DNA of 35,438 nucleotides from Sphingomonadales bacterium. Lineage in GTDB: Bacteria > Pseudomonadota > Alphaproteobacteria > Sphingomonadales > JAKSBY01. This document shows, in pieces, positions 19,589 to 26,210 of the stretch. Both the position numbers and the translations under genes were made by a program. How positions within the stretch are numbered: position 1 is the stretch's first letter; each line of letters starts with the position of its first letter. The notes below the pieces were generated by a model. The model was not told the origin of the DNA, did not search any database, and worked only from the letters and a program-made list of their open reading frames with translations. The stretch spans positions 1 to 35,438 of the forward strand of contig JAKSBY010000123.1 in assembly GCA_022360855.1 (NCBI GenBank), in the 5' to 3' direction.

Positions 19589-22007
19589 CTCGACTAAGCA
19601 ACTGGTCAGTCATCTCCCATGCCGCATCGATGAAATCGGCGCACTCCATCTCAGCGTCAGCCGCGTACTGCATGAAGGTGAATTCGGTCACGGCATCTCC
19701 CGCAATCTGTTGCCGCACGTACAATCTCTTCAGAATGTCGAAGCACTTCAGAGCGACAAAGTGCATGAACGTCTTGTTGCCGACCTTACCCAGACCACTT
19801 GAGCCTCCGGCGCCCCTTCTGACGCGCATCGCCTCCTTGCTGTTGGGGTTGATCCATACTATGCCGGAGAACAGCGGGTCCTCGATAATCGTAGGGTATT
19901 CTGCGCCACCAGGAATTGTGCGTCGTTCAGGCGGGTACTCCTCCATCCCTGGTGCATGTTCGCCGCAGAGGAGAATCTCAGGCACGTCGCTTCCGGTATC
20001 GCCTTTGCCCTCCTTTGGAGGGACCCTCTCGGTACTTACTGGGATCGAAAAGTCACGATAGGCCGACGCGTCAGCGCCGTACCAGATCCGGACGTCGGCG
20101 TTGCCCTCCATGTGTCTGACGGTAAGCCTGCCATGTCGTCCGATGGCGCCGAATCTCGAGTCCAACACCTCGCCGTCTATGAGGGCGTCGTCAAGGGGCC
20201 CCTCTGGTGTCTGAAAAGTGATATTCAATCTCAGACGCTGACCCTGCAACAAAGGCTCAGCGGGAATCTCCAATTCAACGTCTGTCGCCGCAATCGTCCA
20301 AAACTCACGTCGATTGGATTGCAAGCTACCGTCCTCGGTCTCCAGCCAAATTTCGCCAAGACCAGATGTGTGCGCGGTGAGCATTCCATCGGGGTCAAGA
20401 GTGAACATCCCCTCCGGCTCAGACCTCAAGATTAGGCCGGAGGCACGGACGGGTCTCTTGCTCCCGTCCTCGTGATGCTCTAGACAACGATGCAGAAGGG
20501 GAATTTTTGTCCCCGCTATAAGCGTAACGTCTCGTAGATTGGGTTCCAGGATAATCTCATGGATTTCGGTTCCGTATTCGATCGGTTCGCGTGGTTCCTT
20601 TCGGCCACTACCTGAAGCACCGGAGCCTGCACCATCTGAACCGTCCCCGGAGGCTGCACCCGAAGAGTCGGGGTCAAGATACTTGCGCATCAGTTCCCTA
20701 ATATTGCTAAGGGCACTGCGGGCGCGTTCTCGGTCTCTTGGTGCCGTGTTCTCGGCCATCGCGCGGTGTAGGTCTTCGGCAAGCTGCTTGACGTGCTCAG
20801 CCGCCCACTCCCTCAAGGCTCGTACCAGAGCAGAGTCTGACAGGTGTTGCCGGGTGGCGCCGTCCTGGTGTTCATCCGTCAACGAAGGACAACGGAGCTC
20901 TCCGTATATAAAGCTGGCCGCACTCAAACCGTGCAATTCCTGAGGAGTCCAGGTAGCAACGTTATTACGTTGGTTCCAAATCCGTATGACATTCTTGGCG
21001 CGAGTCTTCGGTGAAATTTGGAGCTGGCTTTGGCTCGTGCTTAGCCTTAGGTACCCTGTCTTGCCCGGTTCCTCGAAGACCTTTATTGACTCGCTGGTCC
21101 CGGGGTCAGGCAACAAGTCCGGTATCTTAAACTCTCGAGGTGTCTCGAACCCGGGAAAGGGTGGGATCTCGGTAGGTCTTACCGGTCCAGGGCCCGCAAT
21201 CTCTCCATCCCGGACCACCCAGACTTGGCAGGTCTCAATGGTAAGTGCTGTCTGTCCGTGGCTGGCGATGATCTCGGCGAGCCCGGTTCCGGCTAGTGTT
21301 CGCAGTTTGGGCTTCCGACGGCCGATCCAATCTTGGACCTGCTCCAGATAAGCGATGGTGAACGCTTGCCGTTCGTGGAATACAGATTTTGCGGCTTCTG
21401 GCAGAAGGTTGATCTGCATACCGACCATAGAAAGTGCCTCGTTCAGGCGACTTGTAGGGTCGGACTCTTCGATGTTGTCGAGCCTGACGCCATGATGATT
21501 CGCAAAACCTGGTTTGTATCGTTCCTTCGGTTGATCGTTTATAAAGCCTTTCCTGGTTCGCTTGCCCTCGTAGCAGGACTCCAAAAAGGCGGTTCTAGTA
21601 GCGCCGCGCACCATGAATGCCTTACCCCCGTTACCGTGCCCGGCCTCGATGTCATCTGCGCGATCGGTTTGACCAGCTGTCGGGTCGGACCAATTGGTCC
21701 AGCCCTTAAAATTCTCAGCGGGCGCGCCTGCGAAATCCAATACGGCGAGGGTGCGCTGAGCCGTATCGGCGACAACTACTATCTGACGATCTATCTCGTC
21801 CTTAATACCGAGCCGAGAGTATTGGTCCTTGGAGTTTTTGACGAGTTCGGGCAATCCGTCTCGCACGCTACGGAAACGGCCGGTGAGCTGATTCAACGTC
21901 TCGACCGGATCTATAGGGATTTCTTCAGGGAGGATGAATTCCCGCATACCTTGGACCTGTGGCTTAGGTTCTAAAGACATATTCGCCTTAAAGTTTAAAT
22001 TTTGCAT
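19566..22007 (-). CDS. GHKL (MORC/MutL-like) ATPase with C-terminal Ig-like region
   Basis: This is a predicted ATP-driven clamp of 813 residues. The Bergerat-fold motifs are in order: N-box ELVKNSKDQ (54-62), G1 LDFAGA (90-95, degenerate DxGxG) and G2 GHGNGGKAF (123-131). A middle segment, SFIYGELRCPSL, precedes a helical stretch and a Gly/Ser-rich linker (about 446-470). The C-terminal part contains one or two beta-rich, Ig-like modules (for example MFTLDPDGMLTAHTSGLGE), unexpected for a cytoplasmic ATPase. I used the ATG at 22007 (AAAGGGA upstream); an ATG at 21980 with AAGG and a TTG at 22031 are alternatives. GHKL ATPases of the MORC/MutL kind are known in bacterial restriction-modification contexts, which fits the neighbouring methyltransferase. 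No nuclease domain is apparent. Confidence 0.75.
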   Translation of the reverse strand: MQNLNFKANMSLEPKPQVQGMREFILPEEIPIDPVETLNQLTGRFRSVRDGLPELVKNSKDQYSRLGIKDEIDRQIVVVADTAQRTLAVLDFAGAPAENFKGWTNWSDPTAGQTDRADDIEAGHGNGGKAFMVRGATRTAFLESCYEGKRTRKGFINDQPKERYKPGFANHHGVRLDNIEESDPTSRLNEALSMVGMQINLLPEAAKSVFHERQAFTIAYLEQVQDWIGRRKPKLRTLAGTGLAEIIASHGQTALTIETCQVWVVRDGEIAGPGPVRPTEIPPFPGFETPREFKIPDLLPDPGTSESIKVFEEPGKTGYLRLSTSQSQLQISPKTRAKNVIRIWNQRNNVATWTPQELHGLSAASFIYGELRCPSLTDEHQDGATRQHLSDSALVRALREWAAEHVKQLAEDLHRAMAENTAPRDRERARSALSNIRELMRKYLDPDSSGAASGDGSDGAGSGASGSGRKEPREPIEYGTEIHEIILEPNLRDVTLIAGTKIPLLHRCLEHHEDGSKRPVRASGLILRSEPEGMFTLDPDGMLTAHTSGLGEIWLETEDGSLQSNRREFWTIAATDVELEIPAEPLLQGQRLRLNITFQTPEGPLDDALIDGEVLDSRFGAIGRHGRLTVRHMEGNADVRIWYGADASAYRDFSIPVSTERVPPKEGKGDTGSDVPEILLCGEHAPGMEEYPPERRTIPGGAEYPTIIEDPLFSGIVWINPNSKEAMRVRRGAGGSSGLGKVGNKTFMHFVALKCFDILKRLYVRQQIAGDAVTEFTFMQYAADAEMECADFIDAAWEMTDQLLSRDGGGNGI

Positions 22008-22239
22008 CTGTTTTTCCCTTTGGTGATGCAAATCGCTTTTCGACTTCCGAAATGGACTGTTTGAGCGCTCTAATTATCTTTTTCACTTCAGAATCGTCCC
22101 ACTCATAGAGCTGCCGGTTTGAGAGGTTCCCGATGCGGCCAATAGCATCAAGCGCTTTATTTGTGCGACCTTCAGCTAATTCTCTGAATTTATTATGTTT
22201 TTCAGATCGTCTGATGTTGTTTTCTGACTTATCAGCCAT
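21988..22239 (-). CDS. Small helical protein, first gene of the ATPase operon
   Basis: This 83-residue protein is mostly charged and helical. Its centre, NKALDAIGRIGNLSNRQLYE, followed by WDDSEVKKIIRALKQSI, has the look of a widespread small family often found in mobile and defence loci, but I cannot assign a function. The ATG at 22239 has GGAG seven bases upstream. Its 3' end overlaps or abuts the start of the GHKL ATPase gene, so it is probably translated with it in fixed ratio. Upstream lies an AT-rich promoter region with an inverted repeat. Confidence 0.7.
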   Translation of the reverse strand: MADKSENNIRRSEKHNKFRELAEGRTNKALDAIGRIGNLSNRQLYEWDDSEVKKIIRALKQSISEVEKRFASPKGKTDAKFKL

Positions 22240-22561
22240 GGAGGCTCTCCAGTTTTATCTCTGATATGAGACATTTTTGACGATTTAGAAAAATTAAATG
22301 TGGTTTGAGTATCATATTTGTCAATATATTTGACCAAATACTTTTGCATTTATGAATTTTATGGGTATCTATTTCGGCCATAAACTACGGTTTTCGGCGA
22401 CATATTAATTGCTTGAAGTGGCAAGAAATTTGGGTTTTGCCAAATGAAACTTTCTCGAAATGCCGACAAGGACGACCTTGTGGCTTCTTCGAGCCATTTA
22501 CTGAGTGCACTGAGCCGCGCTAGAATGCATTCGCGGTCGCCGGTGGGGCGATCGTGGGGCG
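22240..22561. other. AT-rich promoter region of the ATPase operon
   Basis: There is no gene here. About 200 bases are strongly AT-rich compared with the rest of the window. They include the inverted repeat at 22316-22339, a minus-strand TTGACA (complement of 22319-22324) and TATGAT candidates, and a second small inverted repeat, ATTTGG-CCAAAT, at 22428-22445. Confidence 0.5.
22316..22339. promoter_or_regulatory. Inverted repeat overlapping the putative ATPase-operon promoter
   Basis: ATTTGTCAA and TTGACCAAAT flank a TATAT centre, imperfect by one inserted base. A minus-strand TTGACA hexamer lies within it, so a repressor bound here would block the operon. The binding protein is unknown; the small Mrr-N-like protein is one candidate. 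Confidence 0.4.
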
Positions 22562-22679
22562 TTGGAACCCCGACAGAAGCACCCAGCCCGTATGGGCCGG
22601 GTGGCGTGAAATGTTCAGGGCCGCCCGGTTCGCCGGACGGCCTAAAATAGCGCGCGCGCCAGCTTCTGTCGCGTTCCAA
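22562..22679 (+). repeat. 118-base nested inverted repeat (candidate structured RNA or ssDNA element)
   Basis: The outer arms, TTGGAACCCCGACAGAAGC (22562-22580) and GCTTCTGTCGCGTTCCAA (22662-22679), pair over about 17 positions with one bulge or mismatch. Inside are two further hairpins. The first is CACCC(a)GCCC-gtat-GGGC(c)GGGTG at 22580-22603. The second is GGCCG(c)CCGG-ttcg-CCGG(a)CGGCC at 22619-22642. Together they form a branched three-stem structure. It lies upstream of the exported-protein gene and could be its leader, a free RNA, or a DNA hairpin. No reverse transcriptase is encoded nearby, so it is not an obvious retron. Confidence 0.5.
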
Positions 22680-22729
22680 ACACCCGGCTCGCCAGGGTCG
22701 CCCCCGTTTGGTTGAAGCAGAGGGGTGAC

Positions 22730-23173
22730 ATGGCACGGCCTAGCTCAAGACATTCGATTGCGGTTTTTCTGATTTCGGCACTTTTGACGTCCGTTGTCTT
22801 AACTTCGGCACAGGCGCAGAACACCGAGCGTACGGAGGAAGTTGCTGCGACCCTTGGACAGCTGCTGTCCGATTTGATGACCAAGACCTACATGTGTCAG
22901 CGTCAGTTGGGTGGGCTTGGCCACTATCAGTTGGCCATGTCATGGGCCGAGAGGACTATGAGGCAAGTCGGGCTCAGCACGCTGGAGGCGGCGGAGCTGG
23001 TGAACACACACCACGAGAGGCTGGAAAAGGAACGTCCCGATCTTGAAATGGCCAAAGCTGCGGAGGAGAGCGAGATGGACGTGTCAGTCGAGCTCTTTCA
23101 GGTCTGCAGCGAAGACGTCAACGAACTCTACCGTCTCATAAACCTTCATCTTGCGAGGCTTGGGCTGAGATAG
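22730..23173 (+). CDS. Small exported protein of unknown function
   Basis: The ATG at 22730 was preferred over an upstream TTG at 22712 because AGAGGGG precedes it and the protein then opens with a clean signal peptide: a basic start (MARPSSRHS), hydrophobic IAVFLISALLTSVVLTS, and a cleavage site after AQA. The mature part (about 115 residues) is helical and charged, with two cysteines (KTYMCQRQL and FQVCSEDV) likely to form a disulfide in the periplasm. No family is recognised. It stands alone between the defence-like module and the replication half, downstream of the nested inverted repeat. A host-surface or superinfection role is possible, but nothing in the sequence proves it. Confidence 0.7.
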   Translation: MARPSSRHSIAVFLISALLTSVVLTSAQAQNTERTEEVAATLGQLLSDLMTKTYMCQRQLGGLGHYQLAMSWAERTMRQVGLSTLEAAELVNTHHERLEKERPDLEMAKAAEESEMDVSVELFQVCSEDVNELYRLINLHLARLGLR

Positions 23174-23302
23174 GATCGAGCCGATTGCTCGCCAAGGACC
23201 AGAGCTTGAAATGGCAAGGGAAGGGGCCCGGTCTGACGCCGGACCCCGCCCCGTCGGCACGGATCATAGGGAAGGAGGTACCCGGGTCCGCGCGGTGACT
23301 GT

Positions 23303-23803
23303 TCAGTCCATGTAGGCGCCCAGCATGCGCGCGCCTCTCTGGGCGGCCGCCTCGCGCTCCTGCATCTCGACGACCTTGGCGTACGCCCGCCTGCCGATCG
23401 GGTCCCTGGCCGCCCTGGCGTGTGCGGTCCCGGCATCGCAGCCGTCGCGCTCAATGATGCGCTCCACCACCGAGTCGTAGAGGTCCTCGGCGCGCTTCCG
23501 GACCGCCCGGCAGTCGGCGCCCGCCGAGGCGACCGCCTTCTCGATGATCTCCAAGCTGTGCATAGCGTCCATGCTTGTCGCTCCCTTATGTACTTCGCTT
23601 TGGCCGCCCTGCCGGCGCACTCCCAGCTCCTCCCTCAGCCGGGCGATCTCGGCCTCCAGCTCGAATATGCGGCGCAGGTCGTCGTCCGCCGCGTTGAACC
23701 CGGCGAGCTCCTCGTCGAGCCGGTCGCGCCGGCGCTCAAGCTGCTCCACCCTGGCCCTAGTCCGCTCCGAGGCCTGCCTGCCCGTGATCTTGGCGTAAGG
23801 CAC
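23303..23803 (-). CDS. Coiled-coil protein of unknown function
   Basis: This is a 166-residue protein starting with a GTG at 23803, preceded by an AGGAGGAGGA stretch that overlaps the end of the gene before it. The N-terminal half is a heptad-rich coiled coil (VEQLERRRDRLDEELAG, LEAEIARLREELG). The C-terminal half is helical with two cysteines. No family is recognised. It follows the 185-aa coiled-coil gene by three bases, so the pair is one operon. In phage satellites, small coiled-coil proteins at this position sometimes interfere with helper capsid assembly or packaging; here that is speculation. Confidence 0.65.
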   Translation of the reverse strand: MPYAKITGRQASERTRARVEQLERRRDRLDEELAGFNAADDDLRRIFELEAEIARLREELGVRRQGGQSEVHKGATSMDAMHSLEIIEKAVASAGADCRAVRKRAEDLYDSVVERIIERDGCDAGTAHARAARDPIGRRAYAKVVEMQEREAAAQRGARMLGAYMD

Positions 23804-23806
23804 GGG

Positions 23807-24364
23807 TCAGTCCTCCTCCTCGGGGATGGCGGGGACGACCCGGCGCGTCAGCTCCTCAAGTGTGTAGCGCTTGGATACCGGCGTGCGGGCCACCTCGGCC
23901 TGCTCGCACCAGGTCGGCGCCGACATCCAGCCGGACCACTTCGCGTGCGGCCTGGCCATGCGAGCCGGGCGCCCGTCGTCGGGGATCCCGGCGCGCCTCA
24001 GCGCGGCCAACAGGTCGAGGCATGCCAGACGGTACGCGACGGCGGCCTCCTCGAGACCGGCGAGCGCGCTGTCTACGGACCTGGCTGCCGCCACGTAGGA
24101 CTCCACCGCCTTCGAGGCCTCGGCCCTTGCGGTCCGACGACGCCCGCGCTCTTGTGTTGCTGCTTCGGCCGCCGCGCGATCCTCCGCTACGCGGAGCGCC
24201 TCGCCGGCGTCGTCGGCCTCCTCGGCGGCGTCACGCCTGCGGGCGCGGAGCTTGCGGATCTCTCTATCTGGCTTTCCGTCGGTGATCGCCTCTGCGATCC
24301 CGGCGTCCAGCCTCTCGTACTCGGCCTCGGCGTCCGAGCGCCTCTTCATCAGGCTGTCGAGCAT
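23807..24364 (-). CDS. Coiled-coil protein of unknown function
   Basis: This 185-residue protein has a long Glu/Arg/Ala coiled coil in residues 1-120 (for example KLRARRRDAAEEADDAGEAL). A compact C-terminus contains WSGWMSAPTWCEQAE and ends in acidic IPEEED. It begins at the ATG at 24364 with a short GACGGGA upstream. It is divergent from the 181-aa gene across the 535-base control region and forms an operon with the next coiled-coil gene. I recognise no family. The high GC and Arg content match the replication half of the island rather than its AT-richer cargo. Confidence 0.65.
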   Translation of the reverse strand: MLDSLMKRRSDAEAEYERLDAGIAEAITDGKPDREIRKLRARRRDAAEEADDAGEALRVAEDRAAAEAATQERGRRRTARAEASKAVESYVAAARSVDSALAGLEEAAVAYRLACLDLLAALRRAGIPDDGRPARMARPHAKWSGWMSAPTWCEQAEVARTPVSKRYTLEELTRRVVPAIPEEED

Positions 24365-24512
24365 TCCCGTCGGTTCCTATTCGGGTGGGTGTGTGCGCGT
24401 ACGTTGCACAGATCTTGCCTCGGGCGAAGCCAGCATTCACTTTCGGAGGACAAATGGTAGTCACGGAATCTTGCGCTGACAGTACGGGGAATCGAAACCG
24501 TTAGTCCACGGG

Positions 24513-24564
24513 GAGCACCGGGAGCACCATTGAGCACTCGATAACAGGAGCACGCATGAGTGCT
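24513..24564. repeat. GAGCAC short repeats (iteron-like)
   Basis: GAGCAC occurs at 24513, 24522, 24532 and 24548, followed by an inverted copy, AGTGCT, at 24559-24564. Spacing is 9, 10 and 16 bases, about one helical turn for the first three. Such arrays bind replication initiators or repressors. Confidence 0.5.
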
Positions 24565-24732
24565 ACATTTCCGGCTCAAGCGGCTGAAATATCAGCACTT
24601 TTTCATAAGGCCAATCTAATAAAATCTCTTGAGTCGACAATAAGCCATGCAAACTCGAGAACTCAACGCGCACAATATACACGATATCCATGTAGTTGAA
24701 TAATAACTAAATCATTGATTTTAGGAGATTTT

Positions 24733-24741
24733 TTATCCACA
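24733..24741. promoter_or_regulatory. Perfect DnaA box (TTATCCACA)
   Basis: TTATCCACA matches the high-affinity DnaA box exactly. It directly follows an AT-rich segment and lies about 170 bases from the GAGCAC repeats, supporting an origin function. A single 9-mer can occur by chance, so the context carries the argument. Confidence 0.5.
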
Positions 24742-24768
24742 ATATGTGGTATCGAGAGATCGCGCCGT

Positions 24769-24870
24769 CCCGGTGGGGTCCAAACCACCGGGCTCCGGCG
24801 CTACTCACTTCTTGGCATGAGGTGCGTGGACCAGATCATCTCGAAGGGCCGGGGGTCCAAACTCCGGCCC
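24769..24870 (+). promoter_or_regulatory. Tandem hairpins with identical loops in a 5' leader
   Basis: Hairpin 1 pairs CCCGGTGG (24769-24776) with CCACCGGG (24785-24792) around the loop GGTCCAAA. Hairpin 2 pairs GGGCCGG (24846-24852) with CCGGCCC (24864-24870) around a loop containing GGGTCCAAAC. The stems differ but the loops are the same. The linker holds TGGACC (24827-24832), complementary to GGTCCA in both loops, so it could pair with either one. The leader belongs to the gene starting at 24900. Confidence 0.5.
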
Positions 24871-24899
24871 GCCCTCCCTCGAGCGTGGAGACTATATAA

Positions 24900-25445
24900 A
24901 TGGCGACCATCCCGAAGAAAAGGCGGAGTTCGATCGCGCAAAGAAAAGCTGATATGCGATCGTCGCTATGGCCGGACATCGACGAGTCCATTTTGTGGGA
25001 TCGCAAGAGGTCAGATGGCTGGCTGAGCATCCCCCGAGCAATGCCGCTATTGCTGCAAATTATGGACAGTCTTTCGAAGGGTAAGCCCGTTTCCGCAACA
25101 TACTTGGATTTGTGGTGCCGGACCTACGATGACTCCTTCGTTATCGCAAACAAGCAACGCGAAATGGCCTACTACTCCGGTTTCACCGGCGAGCGAGCGG
25201 TGCGCACTTGGATGACCCGTATGCGCATACTGCAGGACCTTGGCTTCATCGATATCTTGGAGGGTCCGAATGGGCCAATCAGCTATGTGTTGATTTTCAA
25301 CCCCTACTTTGTGGTTCGTGATCATGACGAATCTGGACGAGTCAATGCTGCGCTAATCAATTCGCTAACCCAGCGTATGATTGAAATCGGCGCCCATGAC
25401 TTGGACAAGCCGCCACGGGAACGAAAAAAGAAAGGCACAAAATAG
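24900..25445 (+). CDS. Winged-helix-like mobile-element protein, function unknown
   Basis: This 181-residue protein has basic, probably DNA-contacting ends (MATIPKKRRSSIAQRKADMR and PPRERKKKGTK). The centre (SDGWLSIPRAMPLLLQIMD, ATYLDLWCRTYD, then RTWMTRMRILQDLGFIDI) looks like a winged-helix domain of the kind found in plasmid and phage control or replication proteins. The ATG at 24900 has GGAG ten bases upstream. It is the only plus-strand gene of the replication half and faces away from the coiled-coil operon across the candidate origin. It may be the island's regulator or replication accessory protein. I cannot choose between these. Confidence 0.65.
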   Translation: MATIPKKRRSSIAQRKADMRSSLWPDIDESILWDRKRSDGWLSIPRAMPLLLQIMDSLSKGKPVSATYLDLWCRTYDDSFVIANKQREMAYYSGFTGERAVRTWMTRMRILQDLGFIDILEGPNGPISYVLIFNPYFVVRDHDESGRVNAALINSLTQRMIEIGAHDLDKPPRERKKKGTK

Positions 25446-25450
25446 TGCCG

Positions 25451-25708
25451 CTAAGGACTATCTTCCGGACTCTCAAGCCGTACCGCTAGCAGCGACTCCA
25501 CGAACCCCCGCATCTCAGGCGTCGATAGGCAGCTGAGGACGGTATCGCGGTCCTCCTCGCTCGCAAGAGGCGTGCTGATGCCGCGCCCGTGCTCGTCGCG
25601 AAGTGACCCCTCCCCGTGGCCGGCGGCGCAGCGGACCCGGACCCCATTCAGCACGTAACAGCCGTCCCGGCCCACATACTGGACCACGATGCTAGGGTAG
25701 GGGGCCAT
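25451..25708 (-). CDS. Small protein of unknown function, after the terminase-like gene
   Basis: This is an 85-residue protein read from the ATG at 25708 (MAPYPSIVVQYVGRDGCYVL); the longer frame starts inside the preceding gene without a reason. It overlaps the end of the terminase-small-subunit-like gene by 17 bases and is therefore probably co-translated. It has a beta-rich N-terminus and a helical, acidic C-terminus (MRGFVESLLAVRLESPEDSP). No family is recognised. It converges on the 181-aa gene with a five-base gap. Confidence 0.5.
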   Translation of the reverse strand: MAPYPSIVVQYVGRDGCYVLNGVRVRCAAGHGEGSLRDEHGRGISTPLASEEDRDTVLSCLSTPEMRGFVESLLAVRLESPEDSP

Positions 25709-26210
25709 CCTCGGCCTCCGTGTCCTCGACGTCATCTTCCTCGTCGGCAGGGCCGATCCGCCGCCCATCGACGTCGTAGTAGACGACGGCCATGCCCTCA
25801 CGAGCGACGTGCTCGAACCGGCCCGCCACTGCAGTCCGCTGGTCGACCCGCTGGACCTCGTCCCGCATCGTCTTGTCCATCAGCTTCATAAGCACCCTGG
25901 CGTCGACGTGGCGGGTCTCGAAGCGCATCACGGGCTCGAAATCGTCGTCGAGCAGCGGGCGCCCCGTCTCGGGGTCGAGCTCCGGCACCCACTCCCCGAT
26001 GCCCAGGGCGCAGGCCGTCTCGACGACCCGCTCCCTCAGGCCCTGCCGCGCCGCCTGCAGGGCCGCGTCCCAGAGGTCGGCGAACTCGGGGTCCTCGCGC
26101 CAGCCGTAGGCGGTCATCCTGTTGATGCCGAGGAGACGGGCCGCCTGGGAGACGTTTCCGGTCTCGGCCAGCAGGCCGATGAACTCGTCCCTGACTGAGG
26201 CTGGAAGCAT
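25692..26210 (-). CDS. Terminase-small-subunit-like DNA-binding protein
   Basis: This 172-residue protein has an N-terminal helix-turn-helix (ETGNVSQAARLLGINRMTAY, about 16-35) followed by WREDPEFADLWDAALQAA. This resembles the DNA-recognition domain of phage terminase small subunits, where 'NVS-AAR-GI-R-TAY-WR-DPEF' is typical. A middle helical region (RHVDARVLMKLMDKTM) fits the oligomerisation part. The C-terminus is very acidic. The ATG at 26210 has GAGGGA upstream. No large terminase is encoded in the island. A small subunit alone is how many phage satellites redirect a helper's packaging machine to their own DNA. A plain HTH regulator is the alternative. Confidence 0.55.
   Translation of the reverse strand: MLPASVRDEFIGLLAETGNVSQAARLLGINRMTAYGWREDPEFADLWDAALQAARQGLRERVVETACALGIGEWVPELDPETGRPLLDDDFEPVMRFETRHVDARVLMKLMDKTMRDEVQRVDQRTAVAGRFEHVAREGMAVVYYDVDGRRIGPADEEDDVEDTEAEDGPLP

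Larger units (their letters stand above)
24365..24899. promoter_or_regulatory. Divergent control region of the island, candidate replication origin
   Basis: This non-coding stretch separates the coiled-coil operon (minus) from the 181-aa gene (plus). Its parts, in order, are: GAGCAC repeats (24513-24564), an AT-rich segment (about 24590-24740), a perfect DnaA box (24733-24741) set in a small palindrome CCACA-ata-TGTGG, and two GC-rich hairpins with the same loop (24769-24870). Repeats, AT-rich DNA and a DnaA box together are typical of origins. Confidence 0.5.

Noticed and set aside
22562-22679. Retron RNA or integron attC site
   Set aside because: No reverse transcriptase is encoded in the island and no integron integrase is present; the arm ends do not match the attC consensus RYYYAAC/GTTRRRY.
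24513-24564. CRISPR array
   Set aside because: The repeated unit is only six bases with spacers of 3 to 10 bases, and no cas genes are present.
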